NCBI GenBank assembly: GCA_036510225.1
Contig: DATCEH010000031.1
Location: 1 to 31,344, forward strand
Direction: 5' to 3'
DNA length: 31,344 bases
Source: Palsa-513 sp036510225
GTDB taxonomy: Bacteria > Actinomycetota > Thermoleophilia > Solirubrobacterales > Solirubrobacteraceae
How positions within the stretch are numbered: position 1 is the stretch's first letter; every line of letters starts with the position of its first letter. Below the pieces are notes generated by a model. It saw only the letters and a program-made list of their open reading frames with translations, did not search any database and was not told where the DNA came from. Of the stretch, positions 24,195 to 30,629 are shown piece after piece. Both the position numbers and the translations under genes were made by a program.

Positions 24195-24539
24195 ATGACG
24201 AGTCAGGGATCAGCCTACGGACGCTTTCGCCGGGCGCTGCGGGCCGGCAATCTCAACCAGGTCCACGCGGCCGCGCTCGAGCTGCCCCAGGTCGACCTCG
24301 TCGACGCCCTGGCGATCGTCCTGCTGATGAGCTCCGACGACGACGAGCGCTACGACCGGGCCGCGACCCGCTGGCTCGCACGCTTCGCGCTCGAGCGGCC
24401 GTCCGCCCGGCTCGAGGACCTCCGGCTCGGCCTCCACGCGCTGGAGGCGCTCCCGTACAACGGCCCGGCCGCCAGGCAGACGATCTCTCGACTGTGTGAG
24501 ACGCACGGCCTCCGCCGGGTCGCCGACGCCCTCGGCTGA
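24195..24539 (+). CDS. Small helical protein of unknown function behind a LexA box
   Basis: A 114-residue protein beginning MTSQGSAYGRFRRALRAGNL. It is probably all-helical: helix around 8-18, a second with HAAALELPQVDLVDALAIVLLM, then ERYDRAATRWLARFALERPS and LEDLRLGLHALEALP. No catalytic motif, signal peptide or membrane helix is evident. It resembles short uncharacterised actinobacterial proteins with the same AYGRFRRAL...AAxELPQ pattern, recalled from memory. ATG 24195 is chosen; ATG 24177 is also in frame but would place the LexA box inside the coding region. There is no good ribosome site. The box next to the start suggests DNA-damage control. The stop codon lies in the first unit of a 10-bp tandem repeat. 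Confidence 0.65.
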   Translation: MTSQGSAYGRFRRALRAGNLNQVHAAALELPQVDLVDALAIVLLMSSDDDERYDRAATRWLARFALERPSARLEDLRLGLHALEALPYNGPAARQTISRLCETHGLRRVADALG

Positions 24540-24578
24540 CCCCGGCTGACCCCGGCTGACCCCGGCTGACCCCGGCTG
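24533..24578. repeat. 10-bp tandem repeat (four copies plus partial)
   Basis: CGGCTGACCC is repeated exactly at 24533, 24543, 24553 and 24563, with a partial fifth copy at 24573. The first copy contains the stop codon of the small gene, so copy-number change would leave the protein intact. Confidence 0.93.
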
Positions 24579-24593
24579 CACCGCGTCAGCCGG
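24572..24593 (+). terminator. Hairpin formed by last repeat unit
   Basis: CCGGCTG (24572-24578) pairs with CAGCCGG (24587-24593) across an 8-base loop. Any of the upstream repeat copies could pair with the same arm. It lies 33 bases after the stop of the small gene and ahead of the thioredoxin gene. Confidence 0.5.
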
Positions 24594-24673
24594 CCTGGGT
24601 TGGCGGGGCGGCTTATCGGCGCCATTACGGATTCGACTGGTGCAGGGCAGCCGAGTCGACGATCCTGGCAGCC

Positions 24674-25003
24674 GTGAACACAACCAGGATCAACACCGTC
24701 ACAGACGACTCCTTCCAGGCCGAGGTCCTCGAGGCCGACGGGCCAGTGCTGGTCGACTTCACGGCCGCGTGGTGTCCGCCGTGCCGCCGCATGAAGCCGG
24801 TGCTGGCCGAGCTGGCCGCCGAGCGCCCGGGGCTCAGGGTCGCGCAGCTCGACGTCGACACCCACCGGCGGACGACGATCTCCTACGGCGTGCTGTCGAT
24901 GCCGACGTTCATCGTCTTTCGCGACGGCCAGCCGATCCTCCGGCTGGTCGGTGCCCGGTCGAAGGCGAAGCTCGCGCGCGAGCTAGCCGAAGGCGGCGTG
25001 TAG
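24674..25003 (+). CDS. Thioredoxin-family protein with CPPC active site
   Basis: A 109-residue single-domain thioredoxin fold. The active site is FTAAWCPPCRRMKP (29-42), with Cys34 and Cys37, and the conserved cis-proline is Pro77 in SMPTFIVFRDG. Standard thioredoxins have CGPC; the Pro in place of Gly should shift the redox potential. No signal peptide, so cytoplasmic. The start is GTG 24674 with little ribosome-site support. The 3' end overlaps the convergent LysR gene by 21 bases. Role: reduction of protein disulfides; partner not identifiable here. Confidence 0.9.
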   Translation: MNTTRINTVTDDSFQAEVLEADGPVLVDFTAAWCPPCRRMKPVLAELAAERPGLRVAQLDVDTHRRTTISYGVLSMPTFIVFRDGQPILRLVGARSKAKLARELAEGGV

Positions 25004-25858
25004 AGCGCCGACCAGGAGATCCGCTGCGGGTGAGCGCCCGGCCGACTGCGTCAGCACGTTCACGCGATGGCGGGGAGCCGGTGCTTCGAGCGCCGCGGCT
25101 GCGACGTCGAGACCCGCGGACTCGAACCACGATGCCGGGACGATGCTGACGCCGAGCCCGGCGTGCACGAGGTGGCGGACGGTGGCCGGGTCGGAGATCT
25201 CGAACAGCGGAACCGGACTGAAACCGGCGGTCTGGCAGGCTGCGATCACGGCTTCGCGGAGGCCGCTGCCCGGCTCGGCGAGGATGAAGGCGCGCCGGCT
25301 GAGGTCGGCGAGGCCGATCGCGGTCTGGCCGGCGAGCGGATCGCCGGCCGGCAGCATCGCGGTCATCGGCTCGTCCGAGAGCGCTTCGACCGCGAGGCCG
25401 GACGGGATGCCGCCGTGGGATCCGGCGACCCCGACGTCGACCGCGCCGGTCTGGACGAGGCCGAGAACGTCGGCTGAGGATGCGTGGCGGAGGGCCACCT
25501 GGAGGCCGGGGTGCCCGCGATGGAACGCGGCCAGGGCCGCCGGCAGTCGGGGGGTGTCGATCGTGGTCGCCGCGACGCGCACCCGCCCGCGCGTGACGCC
25601 CGCGTGACGATCGAGCTCCTCCCGGGCTCGGGCGAGCTCGGCGAGCGCGAGCTCGGCGTGGGCGAGCAGATCCTCACCGGCGGGAGTCAGCTCCGCGCCG
25701 CGTGGTGTTCGCCGCAGGAGGACGACACCGAGCTCGGCCTCGAGGCGACGGATCTGCTGGGAGAGGGCCGACTGGGTGACCCACAGGGAGTCGGCCGCCC
25801 GGGTGAACTGCCGGTGGCGGGCGACGGCGACGAAATACTCGAGCTGGCGGAGTTCCAC
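24983..25858 (-). CDS. LysR family transcriptional regulator
   Basis: A 291-residue LysR-type regulator. The N-terminal winged helix reads MELRQLEYFVAVARHRQF at 1-18, then TRAADSLWVTQSALSQQIRR at 19-38, followed by LEAELGVVLLRRTPRG. The effector-binding domain spans about 90-291 and contains VDVGVAGSHGG and the GLGVSIVPASW strand. Start is GTG 25858. Most LysR proteins regulate a divergent neighbour, here the GST-fold gene. It ends inside the 3' end of the thioredoxin gene. The inducer is unknown. Confidence 0.93.
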   Translation of the reverse strand: MELRQLEYFVAVARHRQFTRAADSLWVTQSALSQQIRRLEAELGVVLLRRTPRGAELTPAGEDLLAHAELALAELARAREELDRHAGVTRGRVRVAATTIDTPRLPAALAAFHRGHPGLQVALRHASSADVLGLVQTGAVDVGVAGSHGGIPSGLAVEALSDEPMTAMLPAGDPLAGQTAIGLADLSRRAFILAEPGSGLREAVIAACQTAGFSPVPLFEISDPATVRHLVHAGLGVSIVPASWFESAGLDVAAAALEAPAPRHRVNVLTQSAGRSPAADLLVGALHAAFG

Positions 25859-25906
25859 TCATGTCAACCCTACGAGCCGGCGCGTTCCGCGTAATGTTGA
25901 TCGCGG

Positions 25907-25993
25907 ATGACGACCAGTGGAGGCCGACAGGTGGGCATTGCGATTGGCGACGGACCCAGGCGGCGACTCGACCCGGCGGGAGTGACCGGCTGA
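25907..25993 (+). CDS. Possible 28-residue leader ORF before the GST gene
   Basis: ATG 25907 opens a 28-codon ORF that ends TGA at 25991-25993, overlapping the GST start in TGATG. TAATGT at 25892-25897 could be a -10 element that leaves only a few leader bases. The peptide (MTTSGGRQVGIAIGDG...) has no recognisable motif. It may couple translation of the GST gene or be chance. Confidence 0.3.
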   Translation: MTTSGGRQVGIAIGDGPRRRLDPAGVTG

Positions 25994-26754
25994 TGGGACG
26001 CCGTCAGAAGAACGTCCTCGTCACGATCCCGATCAGCCACTACTGCGAGAAGGCCCGCTGGGCGCTCGACCGGGCGGGCGTCGTGTACGCCGAGCACGCT
26101 CACGTTCAGTTCGTCCACCAGTTCGCCGCCCGCCGGGCCGGCGGCGGCAAGACGGTCCCGGTGCTGGTCTGCGACGCGGGGGTCCTCGCCGAGTCGGCCG
26201 AGATCCTCGACTACGCCGACGCCCACGCCCCGGCCGATCGCAGGATCTACCCGGACGACCCGGCCGCCGTCGCCGAGATCCGCGGACTCGAGCGGGAGTT
26301 CGACGACCAGCTGGGGCCGCAGGGCCGCCGCTGGATGTACCACGTCCTCCGCCGGCGGAGCGACCTCGCCAGCCGGTACGGGACGGCCGGCGTGCCGGCG
26401 TTCGAGCGGGTCATGCTGCCCGTGCTCTATCCCGCGGTCTACGCGTGGATCGATCGGCATCTGGAGATCACCCAGGAGACGGCCGACCAGTCGATCGACG
26501 AGGTCCGCGCCGTCTTCGACGCAGTCGGCGAGCGACTCGCCGACGGGCGTGCGTATCTCTGCGGGGATGGCTTCACCGCGGCCGACCTGACCTTCTCGGC
26601 GCTGTCGGCCGCCGTCCTGATGCCGCCCGGCTACGGGGTCGAACTGCCCCAGCCCGACGAGCTGCCGGTTGCGGCCGCCGACGTGGTCCACGAGCTCCGC
26701 GCCCACCCGGCCGGTCGGCACGCGCTGGCGATGTTCCGCAACGAGCGGGCCTAG
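25993..26754 (+). CDS. Glutathione S-transferase-fold protein
   Basis: A 253-residue protein with a thioredoxin-fold N-terminal domain (SHYCEKARWALDRAG, 15-29; KTVPVLV with cis-Pro, 53-59; ESAEILDYAD, 67-76) and an all-helical C-terminal domain that ends with YLCGDGFTAADLTFSALSA. ESAEI is the Glu-Ser pair that binds the gamma-glutamyl part of glutathione in GSTs. Actinobacteria usually use mycothiol or other thiols, so the real cosubstrate is uncertain. ATG 25993 is chosen by homology and GGGAG about 10 bases upstream; the longer frame from 25861 lies in the divergent promoter region. Probably controlled by the divergent LysR regulator. Confidence 0.85.
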   Translation: MGRRQKNVLVTIPISHYCEKARWALDRAGVVYAEHAHVQFVHQFAARRAGGGKTVPVLVCDAGVLAESAEILDYADAHAPADRRIYPDDPAAVAEIRGLEREFDDQLGPQGRRWMYHVLRRRSDLASRYGTAGVPAFERVMLPVLYPAVYAWIDRHLEITQETADQSIDEVRAVFDAVGERLADGRAYLCGDGFTAADLTFSALSAAVLMPPGYGVELPQPDELPVAAADVVHELRAHPAGRHALAMFRNERA

Positions 26755-26858
26755 TCGAGACGGGTCGCGATGTGTCGCGTGGGTCGCGATGTCGATTTTC
26801 CGGGTCGCGTCCGGGCGGTTGCGGGCCGGCCCGGGGAGCCGGGGACGTGGGGGTCGGG

Positions 26859-26939
26859 CAACCTCTCCGCCGGGACCGGGTCGTGGAGAGGTTGGACTCT
26901 CCAACGAAAGTAGTTGACTGACTCAGGCAGCTACTTTCG
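26859..26939. repeat. Three chained inverted repeats between convergent genes
   Basis: Dyad A: CAACCTCTCC (26859-26868) with GGAGAGGTTG (26885-26894). Dyad B: GTTGGA (26891-26896) with TCCAAC (26900-26905). Dyad C: CGAAAGTAG (26905-26913) with CTACTTTCG (26931-26939). A and B share 26891-26894, and B and C share base 26905, so A and B exclude each other. Dyad C can act as a terminator for the GST gene and, on the other strand, for the PPOX gene. Confidence 0.8.
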
Positions 26940-26982
26940 CGATCAAGGTCTCGCATCCACCTCCGCCGCCCGCGAGGAGCCG

Positions 26983-27381
26983 TTACATCTTCATGTGCCG
27001 GACGCGGCCCGGCGTGATCACGTACTTGATCCGCTGCTCGTCGGGCTGCCTGTACGGGTATGTGTCCTGGCCGATGTACTTCTTGGCCAGACGATCGATG
27101 TGATCGTCGGCTCCGTCGGTCGTGCCCGCAGCGTCGCCGCGAATCTCGACGTAGTCGTACGGATTGGACGCCTCGAAGACGAGCACGGTCGCCCGCGGGT
27201 CGCGCTCCAGGTTCGTCGGCCATATGCGACCGACCGCGCTGTTGACCAGGACCGCCCCGTCCTCGAGATCGACCCAGACCACGGCGCTGTGTATCGAGCC
27301 GTCGGCGTTCGACGTCGAGATCACCGCGTAGTTCGGCTGCTCGAGCAGCTCGCGGACGCCCGGATCATCGATGCTCGCCAC
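26983..27381 (-). CDS. PPOX-class flavin/F420-dependent oxidoreductase
   Basis: A 132-residue split-barrel protein of the pyridoxamine 5'-phosphate oxidase superfamily, which binds FMN or F420. NYAVISTSNADGSIHSAVVW (16-35 approximately), VLVNSAVGRIWPTNLERDPR and PYDYVEIRGDA are typical of the small F420-dependent branch. It ends IKYVITPGRVRHMKM. GTG 27381 (VASIDDPGVRELLEQP) is chosen because homology begins there; a TTG at 27390 is possible and the longer frame upstream overlaps the next gene. It lies 11 bases after the L,D-transpeptidase stop, so both may be one transcript. Substrate unknown. Confidence 0.85.
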   Translation of the reverse strand: MASIDDPGVRELLEQPNYAVISTSNADGSIHSAVVWVDLEDGAVLVNSAVGRIWPTNLERDPRATVLVFEASNPYDYVEIRGDAAGTTDGADDHIDRLAKKYIGQDTYPYRQPDEQRIKYVITPGRVRHMKM

Positions 27382-27392
27382 GGTCGGCAACT

Positions 27393-28205
27393 CTACCGGA
27401 CGGCGCCTGGCCCGCCGACCTCGGCGTCGGTGCCGATCTCGATCACCGGGTGCCTGGCCGGGTCGAGCCAGCGCAGGACGTCGAGCAGGTTCGTCTCGGG
27501 CAGCGCAACACACCCCTCTGTCGGGGCGTTCATCCAGTGATGCAGGAAGATCCCCGCGCCGGGTGCGTGCGGGCCGCCGATCGTCGGGTCGTTGTTGGTC
27601 TGGAGGACCGCGAGGTACGGGTAGGCGCGGGACTCGGTCCAGAGCGCCTCCGACGAGGAGGCGAACGACGGTCTCGTCTCACACGGGACGTGGACGAAGT
27701 CGTTGTACTCGGGACTGTACGGGTCCTCGTCCCACCAGTCGCCGCAGACCAGCCGGTGGTAGGCGTAGTGAAGCCCGCCTGGGTCTGGCTGGTTGCCGTA
27801 CATCCGCGCGCCGATCCCGAAGACCCCGGTCGGCGTCGCGTAGTCGCCGAAGTGTCGGGCGTCGACCAGGTCGCCGGAGCCGATCTCGGCCCGCCAGCCG
27901 GCGAACACCGGCTTCCACGGCGTGGACGGCCTGGCTCGCTGGAATGTCTGGAACCTCGCCAGGTAGCCGGGTGGGCGATAGGTGGCGCTCGAGACGACGA
28001 TCAGCTGTTGCGCGGACGACGGAATCGAGAAGTTGTCCGGGCCGAGTGCCGCGGCCGGGCGGGCCGTGATCAGCCCGCCGAGCGTGAGCAGGCCGACGAG
28101 GATCACCTGCCGGGCCGGCGGCCGGCGCAAGCCGTGTCGCGACGACCGTGGGCGGCGCACGGAACGGGCGACCACACCAGCGGCGGTTGTCGCCGTCGAC
28201 GACAT
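27393..28205 (-). CDS. Secreted L,D-transpeptidase (YkuD-like)
   Basis: A 270-residue exported protein. The N-terminus (1-53) is basic then hydrophobic (VILVGLLTLGGLITARPAAA), a signal peptide with cleavage near AAA-LG. The YkuD-type catalytic motif is IFLHHWMNAPTEGCVALP (219-236), with catalytic Cys232 and His222/223. ATPTGVFGIG (123-132) is the matching substrate-side strand. Such enzymes cross-link peptidoglycan (3-3 links) or attach proteins to it. The variant TEGC in place of SHGC/SRGC resembles the ErfK-type subgroup common in actinobacteria. ATG 28205 is chosen by the signal peptide; the longer upstream frame is antisense to the APS kinase. Confidence 0.85.
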   Translation of the reverse strand: MSSTATTAAGVVARSVRRPRSSRHGLRRPPARQVILVGLLTLGGLITARPAAALGPDNFSIPSSAQQLIVVSSATYRPPGYLARFQTFQRARPSTPWKPVFAGWRAEIGSGDLVDARHFGDYATPTGVFGIGARMYGNQPDPGGLHYAYHRLVCGDWWDEDPYSPEYNDFVHVPCETRPSFASSSEALWTESRAYPYLAVLQTNNDPTIGGPHAPGAGIFLHHWMNAPTEGCVALPETNLLDVLRWLDPARHPVIEIGTDAEVGGPGAVR

Positions 28206-28298
28206 CCGCCGATCGTAGCGACCTGCGTCCGGGTGGTCGCGGCCGGTCGAGGAGGGCGGTCGGATGCCGGCCGGCCGATGCTCCGTCACAATCGGTGC

Positions 28299-28979
28299 GT
28301 GGACTGGCCGCGGCGCAGCGATAACGTCACGTGGCAGGAGGATCGGGTCGGACGTGCCGCGCGTTCGGCCCGGCGGGGCGCGACGATCTGGTTGACCGGC
28401 CTTCCGGCTTCCGGGAAGTCCACGATCGCCGGGGCTCTCGAGCAACGACTCGTCTCCTCGGGCCGGCCGGCCTACCGGCTCGACGGCGACAACCTGCGCC
28501 ACGGTCTGAACGGTGACCTTGGATTCACGGTCGAGGATCGGGCTGAGAACGTCCGGCGCACGGCGCACGTCGCCCAGCTGTTCGCGGACGCCGGGCTCGT
28601 CGCGATCGTCGCGCTGATCAGCCCAACCCGCGAGGGTCGCGCCGCGGCGAGAGCGGTGCACGTCGCCCGTGACCTGGGTTTCCTCGAGGTGTTCGTCGAC
28701 ACGCCACTGGACGTCTGCGAGCAGCGCGACCCCAAGGGCCTCTACGCCAGGGCTCGTGCCGGGCTGATCGAGGCGATGACGGGCATCGACGACCCGTACG
28801 AGCCGCCGACCGACCCCGACGTCACGGTCACGACGACGACGCACGACCCGACTGTCGCCGTCGAGACGCTCTTGCGAGCGCTCGAGACGCTCGACGTCGC
28901 GGCCCTGGACCGCGGGCGGGCCGACTTCTCGGGTGTCAGCCAGGTGCCCGAGCGGCGAGCCGGCGTGCGAGATGCCTGA
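28299..28979 (+). CDS. cysC: Adenylyl-sulfate (APS) kinase
   Basis: Phosphorylates APS to PAPS, the sulfate donor for sulfotransferases and for assimilation. The 226-residue protein has the N-terminal NVTWQEDRV segment, Walker A GLPASGKS (34-41; usually GLSGSGKS), DGDNLRHGLNGDLGF (62-76), ISPTREGR (107-114) and VDTPLDVCEQRDPKGLYARA (133-152), all canonical. DDPYEPP is also kept. A 30-residue tail past the usual end is unmatched. GTG 28299 is chosen; ATG 28278 is in frame 21 bases upstream. No ATP sulfurylase or PAPS reductase gene is nearby. Divergent from the L,D-transpeptidase gene. Confidence 0.92.
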   Translation: MDWPRRSDNVTWQEDRVGRAARSARRGATIWLTGLPASGKSTIAGALEQRLVSSGRPAYRLDGDNLRHGLNGDLGFTVEDRAENVRRTAHVAQLFADAGLVAIVALISPTREGRAAARAVHVARDLGFLEVFVDTPLDVCEQRDPKGLYARARAGLIEAMTGIDDPYEPPTDPDVTVTTTTHDPTVAVETLLRALETLDVAALDRGRADFSGVSQVPERRAGVRDA

Positions 28980-29025
28980 CGCGTACGCTGCTCGGCCGCC
29001 CGGCGGACTCCGTCGTGTGCGGTGC

Positions 29026-29340
29026 TCAGCCGAGCATCGGCGACCGGGGGATCCTCGTGTGACCGTGGATCTCCGGGATCCGCATGGCGATCTCGTCGAC
29101 GAAGCACCACGACCAGTCCTCGCCCGGCTCGAGCGAGCGGATGATCGGGTGGGTCGTGCGCGCGGCGTGTGCCGAGGCATGCCGGCCGGGTGAGTCGTCG
29201 CAGCAGCCGACATGCCCGCATTCAAGGCAGATCCGCAGGTGCAGCCAGACGCCGCCTGCCGCCAGACAGTCAACGCACCCGTCGACCGCCTCCGGCAGCT
29301 CGGTGATCAGGATGTGGTCGAGGTGTGTGCAGGTCGCCAT
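29026..29340 (-). CDS. UBP-type zinc-finger protein
   Basis: A 104-residue protein made of one UBP/ZnF-type zinc finger. CTHLDHI opens it, followed by GCVDCLAAGG, LRICLECGHVGCCDDSPGRHA and SAHAARTTHPIIRSLEPGEDW, which supply the Cys and His ligands of the domain. In eukaryotes this fold binds ubiquitin C-termini; bacterial stand-alone copies are widespread in actinobacteria and of unknown role. It lies 36 bases after ftsZ on the same strand, so it may be co-transcribed. No signal peptide. Confidence 0.88.
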   Translation of the reverse strand: MATCTHLDHILITELPEAVDGCVDCLAAGGVWLHLRICLECGHVGCCDDSPGRHASAHAARTTHPIIRSLEPGEDWSWCFVDEIAMRIPEIHGHTRIPRSPMLG

Positions 29341-29376
29341 GGCCGGCCTTGCGTCTGCGACCAGGCTACCGGGCGT

Positions 29377-30459
29377 TCAGCGCAGGAACGGCGGAACGTC
29401 GATCTCGTCGTCGCGGATCTCGAGCGCCGAGCGCTGTCGCGCGTCGACGCGCGGACCCCGGTCAGGTGGCCGCGACGGACGCCGCTCCTCGACGCGGGCC
29501 GCCCGCGTCCCCGCCCGATGGTCGAAGCCCGTGCCGATCACCGTGACCCGGACGTCGTCGCCGTGGCTCTCGTCGATCACGGCTCCGAAGATGATGTTCG
29601 CCTCCCTCGAGGCCGCGTTCTGAACGATCTCGGCGGCCTCGTTGACCTCGAACAGACCGAGGTCCCGGCCGCCGGTGATGTTCAGCAGGATCCCCGTCGC
29701 CCCGTCGATCGACTCCTCGAGCAGCGGTGAGGCGATCGCCGCCTTGGCCGCGTCGGCCGCCCGGTTCTCCCCGGTCCCCGTGCCGATCCCCATCACGGCG
29801 GTTCCCGCGTCGGTCATGATCGTCCGCACGTCGGCGAAGTCGAGGTTGATCAGGCCGGGGATCGTGATCAGGTCAGTGATCCCCTGGACGCCCTGACGCA
29901 GGACGTTGTCGGCCTCCTTGAACGCGTCGAGGATCGACGTCCGCCGCTCGACGACGGCCAGGAGCTTCTCGTTCGGGATCACGATCAGCGTGTCGACGAC
30001 CTCGCGCAGCCGACGGATCCCCTCCTCGGCCTGACGTGCCCGCTGGGTCCCCTCGAACTCGAACGGCCGCGTCACCACGCCGACCGTCAGCGCGCCGATC
30101 TCCTTCTTGGCGATCTCCGCAATCACCGGCGCCGCGCCCGTACCCGTACCGCCGCCTTCGCCGGCGGTCACGAAGACCATGTCAGCGCCCTTCAGGGCCT
30201 CCTTGATGTCGTCGCGGGACTCCGCCGCCGCCCCGAACCCCATCTCGGGGTTTGCGCCCGCACCGAGTCCCTTCGTCAGCTCGTTGCCGATGTTCAGCTT
30301 GATGTCGGCGTCGCACATCGCGAGCGCCTGGGCGTCCGTGTTGGACGCGATGAATTCGACGCCCCGAAGGCCCGCGTCGACCATGCGGCTGACGGCGTTA
30401 GTGCCGCCGCCGCCGACGCCGACGACCTTGATGACCGCCAGGTAGCTGCCGCTTTCCAT
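29377..30459 (-). CDS. ftsZ: Cell division protein FtsZ
   Basis: The tubulin-like GTPase that builds the division ring. The 360 residues start MESGSYLAVIKVVGVGGGGTNAV. The GTP-binding signature GEGGGTGTGAAP (100-111) and T7-loop NLDFADV (205-211, with Asp207 and Asp210) are intact. The C-terminal linker (about 315-345) is short and charged. The conserved tail peptide is DDEIDVPPFLR, which docks membrane tethers. ATG 30459 follows the ftsQ stop by 170 bases, with its own promoter-like sequence between. No ftsA, as in other actinobacteria. Confidence 0.98.
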   Translation of the reverse strand: MESGSYLAVIKVVGVGGGGTNAVSRMVDAGLRGVEFIASNTDAQALAMCDADIKLNIGNELTKGLGAGANPEMGFGAAAESRDDIKEALKGADMVFVTAGEGGGTGTGAAPVIAEIAKKEIGALTVGVVTRPFEFEGTQRARQAEEGIRRLREVVDTLIVIPNEKLLAVVERRTSILDAFKEADNVLRQGVQGITDLITIPGLINLDFADVRTIMTDAGTAVMGIGTGTGENRAADAAKAAIASPLLEESIDGATGILLNITGGRDLGLFEVNEAAEIVQNAASREANIIFGAVIDESHGDDVRVTVIGTGFDHRAGTRAARVEERRPSRPPDRGPRVDARQRSALEIRDDEIDVPPFLR

Positions 30460-30521
30460 TTTGTCGTCCGAGCCTTGAGTTAGGGTAAAGGGTTGGGCCG
30501 TCCCACGGGCCCGCGAAATCC

Positions 30522-30551
30522 ACGTTATGCAGGGATCCTGGGCGTTGTCAA
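30522..30551 (-). promoter_or_regulatory. Candidate ftsZ promoter with upstream dyad
   Basis: On the minus strand TTGACA (30546-30551) is a consensus -35; TAACGT (30522-30527) lies 18 bases downstream as a weaker -10. Just upstream a GCAAC-TTTC-GTTGC dyad (30567-30580) could be a regulatory site. A TACAAT at 30611-30616 might be a second -10. Confidence 0.45.
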
Positions 30552-30629
30552 CGTCTGCTCATTGTCGCAACTTTCGTTGCAGATCCCCGAACCCTCGACC
30601 CGAGGCCGAAATTGTAGCCGACATGGCAT

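Noticed and set aside
25862..25867. TTGACA on the minus strand as -35 of the LysR gene
   Set aside because: It is only 3 bases from the start codon, with no room for a -10.
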